Shown: piece after piece, positions 16,113 through 24,309 of the stretch
How the letters are laid out: each line of letters begins with the position of its first letter
Numbering within the stretch: the first letter of the stretch is position 1
Source of the DNA: Cognatitamlana onchidii
Lineage (GTDB): Bacteria; Bacteroidota; Bacteroidia; Flavobacteriales; Flavobacteriaceae
Length of the DNA: 64,000 nt
Direction: 5' to 3'
Assembly (NCBI RefSeq): GCF_004804355.1
Contig: NZ_SRWZ01000003.1
Coordinates: forward strand, 434,001 to 498,000
Made by a program: the position numbers and the translations under genes
The notes under the pieces: model-generated
Seen by the model: only the letters and a program-made list of their open reading frames with translations
What the model was told of the DNA's origin: nothing
Database searches by the model: none

Positions 16113-17189
16113 GTGTCTAAAAAAAAGAAATCTGCTCTAAGTACCAAGCAAGGTGTTTCTCAAAATGAAATGGCTAATAGTTCATCTATTTCTAAAATTA
16201 GACAAAAAAGAAAAGTCAATTTGAATGCAGATAGCATAGTGGCTCGTATTTTAGATAGAGATATTACAGCTTTAAGCAGGGCGATTACTTTAATAGAAAG
16301 TAAGAATACTAAGCATACTGAGTTAGCAAAAAATATTATTCAAACATGCTTACCACATGCCAATAAGTCTATTAGAATAGGAATAACTGGTGTTCCTGGC
16401 GTAGGAAAAAGCACTTTTATAGAGGCACTAGGAAAACATTTAACCCATACTGGAAAACGTGTGGCGGTTTTAGCCATAGATCCAAGTAGTTCAATAACCA
16501 AAGGCAGTATACTAGGAGACAAAACCAGAATGGAAGACTTAGTTAGAGATGACAAGGCTTATATCAGGCCATCTGCCTCTGGTGAAACCTTAGGGGGTGT
16601 GGCTCGAAAAACCAGAGAATCTATAATTCTTTGCGAAGCTGCAGGCTTTGATGTCGTAATTATTGAAACGGTTGGTGTTGGCCAAAGTGAAACTGTAGTG
16701 CATAGCATGGTAGACTTCTTTTTACTGCTCAAACTGGCAGGTGCAGGAGACGAACTTCAGGGCATTAAACGAGGGATCATTGAAATGGCCGATGCCATTG
16801 TTATAAATAAAGCGGATGGCGATAACCTAAAAAAAGCTAAACTTGCTCAAGTTGAATTTAAACGAGCCCTTCACCTCTACCCAAAAAAGGAATCCAACTG
16901 GCAACCTCAAGTATCTCTGTGCAGTGCATTAAATAATGAAGGGGTTTCAGATATTTGGAACCTTATTTTAAATTTTATTGAAATTACTTCTCATAATGGT
17001 TACTTTGAACGTAAGCGCAAGCAACAAAGTAAACACTGGTTATTACAAACTATTGAAAACCAGCTAAAATCAGATTTTTTTAAAAGTCCAAAAATACAAG
17101 ACGAATTAAATAGGCAATTGGTTTTGATTGAAAACAACAAGACAACCCCATTCGTTGCTGCAGATTGCTTATTAAAACTAATTAAGTAA
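16113..17189 (+). CDS. meaB: MeaB/ArgK-family GTPase (methylmalonyl-CoA mutase chaperone)
   Basis: G3E P-loop GTPase, 358 aa, that guards and reloads cobalamin in methylmalonyl-CoA mutase. It shows Walker A GVPGVGKSTF (about residues 87-96), AIDPSSSITKGSILGDKTRM, the Mg-site region RPSASGETLGGVARKTRE, the switch EAAGFDVVIIETVGVGQSE, and the guanine-specificity NKADG. The start is GTG at 16113. The mutase genes are not in this window. Its 3' end overlaps the convergent PAP2 gene by 8 nt. Confidence 0.94.
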   Translation: MSKKKKSALSTKQGVSQNEMANSSSISKIRQKRKVNLNADSIVARILDRDITALSRAITLIESKNTKHTELAKNIIQTCLPHANKSIRIGITGVPGVGKSTFIEALGKHLTHTGKRVAVLAIDPSSSITKGSILGDKTRMEDLVRDDKAYIRPSASGETLGGVARKTRESIILCEAAGFDVVIIETVGVGQSETVVHSMVDFFLLLKLAGAGDELQGIKRGIIEMADAIVINKADGDNLKKAKLAQVEFKRALHLYPKKESNWQPQVSLCSALNNEGVSDIWNLILNFIEITSHNGYFERKRKQQSKHWLLQTIENQLKSDFFKSPKIQDELNRQLVLIENNKTTPFVAADCLLKLIK

Positions 17190-17751
17190 CCCTATACTTT
17201 TTTAACAAGTATTGACAAATTTTATAAAACAACCAACCTGAAATTACGCCAAAGCTAAGCCCACAAATAACGTCTAGCGGATAATGGACTCCTAAATATA
17301 TTCTGCTGTAAGCTACTATTAGGCTCCATACTAATAATATGTATATCAAGTTTTTATAAAATGGTTTAAGCGTTAAACCTGCAAAAATAGCTGCAGCCAT
17401 AGAATTTGAAGAATGCCCAGAAAAAAAACCATATTTACCACACCTCACAGCTATAAACCGCATTTGATCAATAAGATCTGCTTCACCACAAGGTCTTGGT
17501 CTCATAAACCCACGTTTAAAAACATTTGTTATTTGATCAGTAAAAGTAATCATCAAGGCAACTACCACAACAAAAACAAGCATTGATTTTGCCCCGAACT
17601 TCTTGTAAAGCAAAAATAACAATAATGCATATAAAGGAATGGAACTTAACTTATCTGTAACTACTAGCCAAAATCCATCCCAAGTAGTAGACCCTAGATT
17701 ATTCAGGAACAAAAAAAGTTCTGTATCGTATTTTAATAATTGTTCTATCAC
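17182..17751 (-). CDS. PAP2-family membrane phosphatase
   Basis: 189-residue integral membrane protein with the three PAP2 phosphatase motifs: KRGFMRPRP (motif 1), FSGHSSNS (motif 2, proton-donor His) and SRIYLGVHYPLD (motif 3, nucleophile His). Substrates in the family are lipid phosphates such as undecaprenyl diphosphate or phosphatidate phosphates; which one applies here is unknown. It ends a MATE / 75-aa protein / PAP2 operon and overlaps the end of meaB by 8 nt on the opposite strand. Confidence 0.92.
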   Translation of the reverse strand: MIEQLLKYDTELFLFLNNLGSTTWDGFWLVVTDKLSSIPLYALLLFLLYKKFGAKSMLVFVVVVALMITFTDQITNVFKRGFMRPRPCGEADLIDQMRFIAVRCGKYGFFSGHSSNSMAAAIFAGLTLKPFYKNLIYILLVWSLIVAYSRIYLGVHYPLDVICGLSFGVISGWLFYKICQYLLKKYRVT

Positions 17752-17761
17752 TACCGTAAAA

Positions 17762-17989
17762 TTAATCTTCGTATTGCGCTATTTCATTATCATAAAACGC
17801 TGTAGCCAATTTAATGGCATTTTCAGTTTCTACTTTTAATTCTTTCTGGTCTTCAGCATCAAAATCTTCAAACCATTCTACCTCATCATTCTCTAGATTG
17901 ATGATAAATCGCGGAAACTCTGTATGAACAACAAAAATAGCATTTGGAAATGCGGTATTATCACCTAAAATAAACTTTGGAAGACTCAT
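17762..17989 (-). CDS. small conserved-looking acidic protein, unknown
   Basis: 75 residues, soluble, acidic, with no signal peptide. The N-terminal half is beta-like (FVVHTEFPRFIINLENDEVE) and the C-terminal half a helix (KVETENAIKLATAFYDNEIA). It lies 5 nt after the MATE stop and 10 nt before the PAP2 start, so it is cotranscribed with both. I do not recognise a characterised family. Confidence 0.75.
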   Translation of the reverse strand: MSLPKFILGDNTAFPNAIFVVHTEFPRFIINLENDEVEWFEDFDAEDQKELKVETENAIKLATAFYDNEIAQYED

Positions 17990-17994
17990 AATTT

Positions 17995-19374
17995 TTACGC
18001 TTTGCTTGACAAAATTAACCTTTTCGTTAAATAATTAAACCTAATGTACAATAAAATAGCAGCTGTAGTTAATCCTGCTAACAACCCTAACCAAATACCA
18101 AAGCTACCATAAACATCTGCCTTTCCTAAAAACCAACTAATGGGAAAACCAACCAACCAGTAAGAAACGAACGTTATTAATGTTGGAATCTTCACATCCT
18201 GCAAGCCTCTCAAGGCCCCTAAAACTAGTACCTGAATACTATCGCTTATTTGAAATATAGCAGCCGCAATTAATAATTTGGATGCTATACCAACCACCTC
18301 TAAATTATCTAAAAGGTTGTCCAAATCATCATAATCAACATAAATTTTTGGTAACTGATTATGAAACACGAAAAAGATAATAGCGAACGATATAGCAAAC
18401 AGTGTACCCATTAAAAATAATGAGAATGCTATTCGTCTTAATTCAAAATAGGCCTTAAGCCCTTTTTGATTCCCAACTCTAATCATGGCAGCTACACTTA
18501 ATCCCATAGCCACCATAAACGTCATAGAACTTAAATTTAGTGCAATTTGATTGGCAGCTTGCGGGTTTTTACCTAACAACCCACTCAGCCAAATAGCGGC
18601 TGTAAAAATGGCTACTTCAAAAAACATTTGCATAGCACTGGGCGCCCCGAGGTTTAGCAGTTTTTTAAGCATTGAATTGTCCAATATCAAAAATTGTATT
18701 CGTATAACAAACTGGTTCGTTTTTTCTTTGCCTTTTAATAAATACCAAATGTGCCAAACCATAATAACGCGCGATGCTAAGGTGCCATAAGCTGCTCCAA
18801 CTATACCCAGCTCAGGAAAACCAAACTTTCCGAAAATTAGTAGATAGTTTAGAATTACATTAACAATGTTACCCAAAAGCGTTGCGTACATAGGGTACTT
18901 GGTCATAGACATACCATCTCCAAACTGCTTAAAAGCTTGAAAAACTACCAAGGGAATTAGTGAGATGGCTACCAAATCTAAGTAGGGTCCTGCTAAGGCC
19001 ACAACCTCAGGAGGTTGTTTCATATAATACATGAGCGGTTTGGAAAAGAAAACCAATAAAAAAAGAAGGATGCCGATAATCGTACAAAGGAATAAACCAT
19101 GCTTAAAAGCGGACTTACCTGTTTTAAAATTGTTCGAAGCATCTGCGGCTGCAACAACTGGAGTGATGGCTGTTGAAAAGCCAATCCCTAAGGACATAGC
19201 AACAAACATAAAACTATTTCCTAGAGAAACGGCTGCCAACTCGGCCGTTCCCAGCTGACCAACCATGATATTATCTATAAAACTAACAAAGGTATGTCCC
19301 AACATACCCAACATAACAGGTGCTGCTAATTGCCAATTGTATTTAAACTCTTTTGTGTAGGCCGAAAAATACAT
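17995..19374 (-). CDS. MATE-family efflux transporter
   Basis: 459-residue polytopic protein with about 12 hydrophobic helices in two related halves. It begins with the MATE N-terminal motif (WQLAAPVMLGMLGHTFVSFI, then DNIMVGQLGTAELAAVSLGN), and the second half repeats it (LNLGAPSAMQMFFEVAIFTA). The family exports cationic drugs or metabolites using Na+ or H+; substrate unknown. It is the first gene of a three-gene leftward operon. A TATTTTTG box stands 4 nt before the ATG. Confidence 0.93.
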   Translation of the reverse strand: MYFSAYTKEFKYNWQLAAPVMLGMLGHTFVSFIDNIMVGQLGTAELAAVSLGNSFMFVAMSLGIGFSTAITPVVAAADASNNFKTGKSAFKHGLFLCTIIGILLFLLVFFSKPLMYYMKQPPEVVALAGPYLDLVAISLIPLVVFQAFKQFGDGMSMTKYPMYATLLGNIVNVILNYLLIFGKFGFPELGIVGAAYGTLASRVIMVWHIWYLLKGKEKTNQFVIRIQFLILDNSMLKKLLNLGAPSAMQMFFEVAIFTAAIWLSGLLGKNPQAANQIALNLSSMTFMVAMGLSVAAMIRVGNQKGLKAYFELRRIAFSLFLMGTLFAISFAIIFFVFHNQLPKIYVDYDDLDNLLDNLEVVGIASKLLIAAAIFQISDSIQVLVLGALRGLQDVKIPTLITFVSYWLVGFPISWFLGKADVYGSFGIWLGLLAGLTTAAILLYIRFNYLTKRLILSSKA

Positions 19375-19378
19375 AGCG

Positions 19379-19386
19379 CAAAAATA
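19379..19386 (-). promoter_or_regulatory. -7 box before the MATE gene
   Basis: On the minus strand TATTTTTG matches TAnnTTTG and ends 4 nt before the start codon; a transcript from it would be leaderless. No -33 element is seen at 19-21 nt. Confidence 0.35.
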
Positions 19387-19447
19387 GGGGATAATTTAGG
19401 GGAATTCTATTTTTTTTAAGAACGTAGTTCTAATTCATAGAAAAGCC

Positions 19448-20386
19448 TTAATATTTTAAGACGTTATTTTTAACATCTTCAAACTCCGTCATTATATTTT
19501 CTACAATTTCTGATACAGGTAAAATATCATGAATTAAACCAGAAATTTGACCAATTTCTAACTCGCCTTCTTCTAAATCGCCTTCAAACATCCCTTTCTT
19601 TGCTCTTGCTCTTCCTAGCAATTTTTTTAACTCCAGAATTGTTGGAGAAGATTTATAAAGTTCTTGGACTTGATAATAAAATTCATTCTTCATTAAACGA
19701 ACTGGCGCCAATTCTTTAAGTGTTAACTGCGTAGCGCCTTCCTTAGCCTCTGCAACGGCTTCCTTAAAAGCAAGATGGGCAGAACTCTCTTCACTTGCCA
19801 CAAACCTGCTCCCTATTTGCACCCCATCTGCTCCTAAGACCATTGCTGCTAACATCCCTCTGCCTGTAGCAATACCACCAGCCGCTATCAGCGGTACTTT
19901 TATTAGTTCTTTTACCATAGGAATTAAGGTAAAGGTTGTGGTTTCATCTCTTCCATTATGACCACCAGCCTCAAAGCCTTCAGCAACAACAGCGTCCACA
20001 CCAGCTTCTTGAGCTTTAAGAGCAAATTTAACACTGCTAACAACATGTACCACAATTACTCCTCTTTCTTGTAACCAACGAGTCCATGTTTTAGGGTTGC
20101 CTGCAGATGTGAAAACAATCTTTACCCCCTCTTCAATAATAATGGTCATAATATCCTCTATATTTGGATATAGCATTGGAATATTGACTCCAAAAGGTTT
20201 ATTCGTTGCTTTTTTACATTTTTGTATATGTTCACGAAGTACTTCAGGATACATAGAACCTGCTCCAATAAGCCCAAGTATACCAGAATTACTGGATGCT
20301 GAAGCCAAACGCCATCCACTATTCCAGACCATTCCTGCCTGAACAATAGGATGCTGGATACCAAATAATTGTGTTACCTTATTCAT
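19448..20386 (-). CDS. nitronate monooxygenase-like FMN enzyme
   Basis: 312-residue TIM-barrel flavoenzyme of the nitronate monooxygenase / FabK-type group. Marks are QHPIVQAGM at the N-terminus, GVNIPM, VVAEGFEAGGHNGRDET (phosphate- and substrate-site His), PLIAAGGIATGRGMLAAMVLGADGVQIGSRFVAS (FMN phosphate binding). Members oxidise alkyl nitronates or reduce enoyl-ACP, and sequence reading alone does not separate the two; the AGGHxGR motif favours nitronate monooxygenase. It stands alone and leftward, with 185 bp to mnmA. Confidence 0.85.
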   Translation of the reverse strand: MNKVTQLFGIQHPIVQAGMVWNSGWRLASASSNSGILGLIGAGSMYPEVLREHIQKCKKATNKPFGVNIPMLYPNIEDIMTIIIEEGVKIVFTSAGNPKTWTRWLQERGVIVVHVVSSVKFALKAQEAGVDAVVAEGFEAGGHNGRDETTTFTLIPMVKELIKVPLIAAGGIATGRGMLAAMVLGADGVQIGSRFVASEESSAHLAFKEAVAEAKEGATQLTLKELAPVRLMKNEFYYQVQELYKSSPTILELKKLLGRARAKKGMFEGDLEEGELEIGQISGLIHDILPVSEIVENIMTEFEDVKNNVLKY

Positions 20387-20571
20387 GCTTTACAAATAGT
20401 TTCTAATACAAAACCCCATTATCTTTAGAGATATAGGTGCTTTTCAAAATGATTAATTGTTAATATCGTCTCTTATTGACAAAATAAGGTACAAAAACCT
20501 ATATAATTCCTTAAAAATTTAGAAGACCATCTTAGAATGACAGCCTATTATTAATCAAAACCGATAATAGC

Positions 20572-21759
20572 TTATGAAATTACCCCCGAACCTATTAATT
20601 CATCGTCAACATACCATGCTACAAACTGACCTTCGGTAATGGCCGATTGCAAATTTTCAAATTCAACGTAAAGACCAGCATCCACTTTAAACAACTTAGC
20701 TTTCTCAAGAGGTTGTCTATATCTTATTCTGGCAATGACATCCATAGTTTTGTCAAGCTTAATGGCTAAATCTTCTCTAATCCAATGCAACTCATCGTTC
20801 GAGACAAAAAGCACTTTTTTTAACAAACCCGGGTGCTTTTTACCTTGTCCCGTATAAATTACATTTTCCTGTACATCGGTATCAATAACAAATAATGGCT
20901 CTATAGTTCCACCTACGGCTAAACCTTTACGTTGACCTTTAGTAAAATAATGTGCTCCTTGATGTTTACCAACAACTTTTCCAAAGCTTGTATGATATTG
21001 AATCTTTCTAGACTGATACGCTAATTCTTGCTCTTTCGAATCAAAGTATTTTACTTCTTCCTTATATATCTCCTGTTCTTTTGGTATTTCAACAATAACA
21101 CCCTCTTTTGGTTTTAGTTGCTGCTGAAGAAAGTCTGGCAATTTCACTTTCCCAATAAAACATAACCCTTGAGAATCTTTCTTTTCGGCCGTAACTAAGT
21201 TTAATTTTGTTGCTAATTCTCTAACTTCAGGTTTGGTTAATTCTCCTATCGGAAAAAGAGATTTCGACAATTGTTCTTGAGATAATTGACATAAAAAATA
21301 AGACTGGTCCTTATTATTATCGATGCCAGCTAATAGCCGATAGACTTCTTTTCCTTTGTGCTTAACAATTCCTTTTCTACAATAGTGACCTGTAGCCACA
21401 AAGTCGGCTCCTAATTCTATAGCTATTTTCATGAAAACATCGAACTTAATCTCTCTATTGCAAAGCACATCGGGATTTGGAGTACGTCCTTTTTCGTATT
21501 CATGAAACATATAATCTACAATTCGCTCCTTATACTGTTCACTTAAATCAACAGTTTGAAATGGTATTCCTAATTTTTCAGCCACCAACATAGCATCATT
21601 ACTATCGTCTAGCCAAGGGCATTCATTTGAGATTGTAACGGTATCATCGTGCCAATTTTTCATAAAAAGCCCTATCACCTCATAACCTTGTTCCTTTAAC
21701 AAGTACGCGGCTACACTGGAATCTACCCCCCCAGAAAGACCAATAACAACTCTTTTCAT
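20572..21759 (-). CDS. mnmA: tRNA-specific 2-thiouridylase MnmA
   Basis: Thiolates U34 of tRNA Lys, Glu and Gln. The 395-residue protein has the PP-loop [15 protein letters not shown] (residues 6-20), the first catalytic Cys in [31 protein letters not shown], the second Cys in [11 protein letters not shown], and the C-terminal [13 protein letters not shown] and RYRQP tRNA-binding part. The frame extends two codons to a TTG, but the ATG at 21757-21759 is the natural start, just behind a TATCTTTG box. Confidence 0.96.
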   Translation of the reverse strand: MKRVVIGLSGGVDSSVAAYLLKEQGYEVIGLFMKNWHDDTVTISNECPWLDDSNDAMLVAEKLGIPFQTVDLSEQYKERIVDYMFHEYEKGRTPNPDVLCNREIKFDVFMKIAIELGADFVATGHYCRKGIVKHKGKEVYRLLAGIDNNKDQSYFLCQLSQEQLSKSLFPIGELTKPEVRELATKLNLVTAEKKDSQGLCFIGKVKLPDFLQQQLKPKEGVIVEIPKEQEIYKEEVKYFDSKEQELAYQSRKIQYHTSFGKVVGKHQGAHYFTKGQRKGLAVGGTIEPLFVIDTDVQENVIYTGQGKKHPGLLKKVLFVSNDELHWIREDLAIKLDKTMDVIARIRYRQPLEKAKLFKVDAGLYVEFENLQSAITEGQFVAWYVDDELIGSGVIS

Positions 21760-21776
21760 ACCCAAAAATTAGGTCG

Positions 21777-21784
21777 CAAAGATA
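21777..21784 (-). promoter_or_regulatory. -7 box before mnmA
   Basis: Minus-strand TATCTTTG matches TAnnTTTG, 17 nt before the ATG. No TTTG at the proper distance; partial promoter match. Confidence 0.4.
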
Positions 21785-21878
21785 CATATTATTCTAACAA
21801 TTTAGCGGTCTTGCGTATTTACAAAATATCGATGAAACACTATTTTGTTTATTTTTTTTAAAAAAAAATGAAACAAAA

Positions 21879-21911
21879 TTTGGATTTATGTTTAACTATT
21901 TTATATTTTTG
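21879..21911 (+). promoter_or_regulatory. promoter of the fasciclin lipoprotein gene
   Basis: TTTG (21879-21882), 21 nt, TATTTTTG (21904-21911). The start site would be near 21918, about 46 nt before the ATG at 21964, which rules out the in-frame ATG at 21868 as a start. Confidence 0.6.
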
Positions 21912-21963
21912 TCAAACAGAATTACAAAATATCTTGAAATTCAAACCATTAAAAATAGTAAAC

Positions 21964-23403
21964 ATGAAAAATTTAAATTATTTAAAACGAATTAGTTTAG
22001 TGATACTAGCGATATTCACGTTATCCGCTTGTAGTGATGATGATAATCCGACAACGCCACCCCCAACACCGAAAAATATTGTTGAAATCGCTCTTGAAAC
22101 CCCAGAATTAACCGCTTTAGTAGCTGCCCTTCAAGCAGCTGATGGAAACTTAGTAGATGTATTACAAGGACCTGGTCCTTTTACCGTTTTAGCTCCTACA
22201 AATGCGGCTTTTACAGCATTCCTGAACGACAAAGGGTTTTCAGGTTTAGATGATGTTCCAACAGATGTGCTAGCACAGATCCTTCTAAATCATGTGATTA
22301 TGGCAGATGTTAAAGCCGGTGATTTAATTGCTAGCGGTGCAGGCTATGCCTCTGGAAGTTCAACAAATAGTAATGGCGATGCTATAAGTATTTATTTTGA
22401 AGCGCCATCTGCAGACAACGTTAGATTTAACAATGCTGGTAAGGTTACCGCCGCTGACATTTCAGCTTCAAATGGAACCATCCATATTATAGATGCTGTT
22501 CTTGACCTTCCAGACGTGGTTGACCACGCCATAAACAATCCAACAGCGTTCTCAAGTTTAGTGACGGCCTTAGGTGCAGCAGATGGTGACTTAGTAAATG
22601 TTTTAAGAGGTGCTGGTCCGTTTACTGTTTTAGCACCAGATAATGCAGCATTCTCAACATTTTTAGATGGCGCAGATCTTGGAAGTGTAGATACAGCCGT
22701 GTTATCACAAATACTATTAAACCATGTTATTTCTGGATCTTTGAAAGCTGAGGATTTAGTAGCGCTTGGTGCTGGATACGCAAAAACATCGGCCACGGGT
22801 CCTGGAGACAATCCTATAGACCTTTATTTTAACACCTCTTCTGGAGTAACTTTTAACGGCATTTCTTCTGTATTTCAAGCAGATGTAGTTGGTACCAATG
22901 GTGTTATTCATGCCATAGATGCTGTTATTGGTATTCCAACCGTAGTAACCTTTGTTGCGGCAGATCCTAACTTCTCGACGCTACTTACAGCTTTAACAAC
23001 GTCTACACCTGCAACTCCATTCGAAGAAATTTTGGCAAGAACTGAAGTAGGTAGTCCAGCAGATGGTATTAATCCAGACTTTACGGTATTCGCTCCAACA
23101 AATGATGCCTTTGGAAAATTAGAATCGATCCCAGGAGAAACGGTGTTAACCCAAGTATTATTACACCATGTTATTAGTGAAGCAAACGTAACATCTGGTA
23201 TGCTAACAAATCCAGGTGATACCTCGCCTACTATGTTAAACGGTCAAATGATTACAATTACTTTGCCAGGAACTTCTCCTAATATAGCAGATGTTAAAGA
23301 TGGAGCAGGAAACGAAGGTATTGGAATTATTAAAGTAGATGTACAAGCTGGTAACGGAGTTATACATGTTTTAGATACAGTATTACTTCCAGCCTTACCA
23401 TAA
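21964..23403 (+). CDS. lipoprotein with three fasciclin (FAS1) domains
   Basis: 479 residues from the ATG at 21964. A lipoprotein signal with lipobox LSAC (Cys23) is followed by an acidic SDDDN stretch, the kind that directs Bacteroidota lipoproteins outward. Three FAS1 domains follow, at about 36-170, 175-310 and 315-478. Each has the hallmark pair: GPFTVLAPTNAAF / VLLNH-like in domain 1, GPFTVLAPDNAAF in domain 2, FTVFAPTNDAF in domain 3, plus a closing GxIHxIDxVL strand. FAS1 proteins mediate adhesion. The first two domains are close copies, pointing to internal duplication. Confidence 0.93.
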   Translation: MKNLNYLKRISLVILAIFTLSACSDDDNPTTPPPTPKNIVEIALETPELTALVAALQAADGNLVDVLQGPGPFTVLAPTNAAFTAFLNDKGFSGLDDVPTDVLAQILLNHVIMADVKAGDLIASGAGYASGSSTNSNGDAISIYFEAPSADNVRFNNAGKVTAADISASNGTIHIIDAVLDLPDVVDHAINNPTAFSSLVTALGAADGDLVNVLRGAGPFTVLAPDNAAFSTFLDGADLGSVDTAVLSQILLNHVISGSLKAEDLVALGAGYAKTSATGPGDNPIDLYFNTSSGVTFNGISSVFQADVVGTNGVIHAIDAVIGIPTVVTFVAADPNFSTLLTALTTSTPATPFEEILARTEVGSPADGINPDFTVFAPTNDAFGKLESIPGETVLTQVLLHHVISEANVTSGMLTNPGDTSPTMLNGQMITITLPGTSPNIADVKDGAGNEGIGIIKVDVQAGNGVIHVLDTVLLPALP

Positions 23404-23483
23404 AATAAGATTTTAGTTTGGTTTGTTGATTTGTAGGCAATCACTTTAGTCATTCCCTCTAAACATTGTCTATGAAAAAGAGG

Positions 23484-23512
23484 CCCCCTAGCTTTAGGGG
23501 GTTTTCTTTTTG
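23484..23512 (+). terminator. terminator between the fasciclin gene and the convergent MORN gene
   Basis: CCCCCTA-GCTT-TAGGGGG followed by GTTTTCTTTTT. The same hairpin has a short T-rich side on the minus strand and overlaps the last codons of the convergent gene, so it can serve both. Confidence 0.8.
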
Positions 23513-24198
23513 TATTTAGGGTAATAAGTAAAATCTTTTTCTCGCACTAATTCACCGCGCTCATAATACTTCCAAACTCCATCTTTCTTATCTCTTTTAT
23601 ACTGGCCTTGGCATATTAGTTGCCCTGAAGCATTAAAAAATCTCGCAGCACCATGAAGCTCTCCTTTTTCATACAGCATTTCCTTTAGAACAATACCACT
23701 TTTTGAGTACCAAACTATTAAACCATCTAATTTTCCATTAAGGTAGTTCTGCTTCTCTGATACTTGCCTGTTCGGATAATAAATGAGACGCTCTCCTTCT
23801 AATTCTCCTTGATTGTTATAGTGTTCTATTGTAAGAAGCTCATTTGAATTCTTTTGATAATACTTCCAGGTTCCAACGTAAGTCTTTCCATCCATCACAC
23901 CCTCACTAATAACTTTACCCTTTGAACTTAAAAAGGTTACTTCAGCTTTATCGTTCTCACTATTAAAAACTTTTGTTGCGCTTAACACAGATTTACCTCT
24001 TATATTTTTATAGAACTTAAACGTGCCTACCTCTTTTCCATGCTTAAACTGTCCTTGATACCTAATAATATTTGTGCCTTCAAACGTTTTTTCCCAAATG
24101 CCATGACGTTTTCCTTGATCATCATATTGATTAATATCTTGCGCTATGGTATAACTACAAAAAACTAAAAAAATCAAAAAACTACTAAAATGTCTCAT
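23494..24198 (-). CDS. exported MORN-variant / YwqK-like repeat protein
   Basis: 234 residues: signal peptide (MRHFSSFLIFLVFCSYTIAQ), then repeated MORN-2-like units of the form YxxGxxxGxWxxY/F (for example GKRHGIWEKTF, GKEVGTFKFY, GKLDGLIVWYS, GELHGAARFF, KKDGVWKYYERGELV). Databases often label such proteins YwqK-family antitoxins; here a signal peptide and no partner toxin argue against a toxin-antitoxin role. The function is unknown, probably periplasmic. It is a single gene between two terminators. Confidence 0.85.
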   Translation of the reverse strand: MRHFSSFLIFLVFCSYTIAQDINQYDDQGKRHGIWEKTFEGTNIIRYQGQFKHGKEVGTFKFYKNIRGKSVLSATKVFNSENDKAEVTFLSSKGKVISEGVMDGKTYVGTWKYYQKNSNELLTIEHYNNQGELEGERLIYYPNRQVSEKQNYLNGKLDGLIVWYSKSGIVLKEMLYEKGELHGAARFFNASGQLICQGQYKRDKKDGVWKYYERGELVREKDFTYYPKYKKKTP

Positions 24199-24254
24199 CT
24201 TAAATACTGCTTATTTTGTTTCAATTTGGTTAAAACTTAAAGTATTCTTAACAA

Positions 24255-24289
24255 AAAAAGCTACCAAAATATTGTAATGGCAGCTTTTT
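24255..24289 (-). terminator. terminator after yidC
   Basis: On the minus strand AAAGCTGCCA and TGGTAGCTTT-type arms pair (one mismatch) around an AT-rich loop, then a run of seven T. It lies 20 nt after the yidC stop. Confidence 0.75.
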
Positions 24290-24309
24290 GATATAGAAAA
24301 AGTCTTTAT

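Noticed and set aside
22392-22811. 139-codon open frame opposite the fasciclin gene
   Set aside because: It is the complement of a repeated, codon-biased FAS1 gene; composition follows the sense gene and no family is seen.
21964-23403. Direct DNA repeats within the fasciclin gene as a repeat element
   Set aside because: The similarity is between protein domains (FAS1 copies), not a mobile or tandem DNA repeat.
23494-24198. Antitoxin (YwqK) of a toxin-antitoxin pair
   Set aside because: The protein has a signal peptide and no toxin gene lies next to it; the repeats are simply MORN-like.
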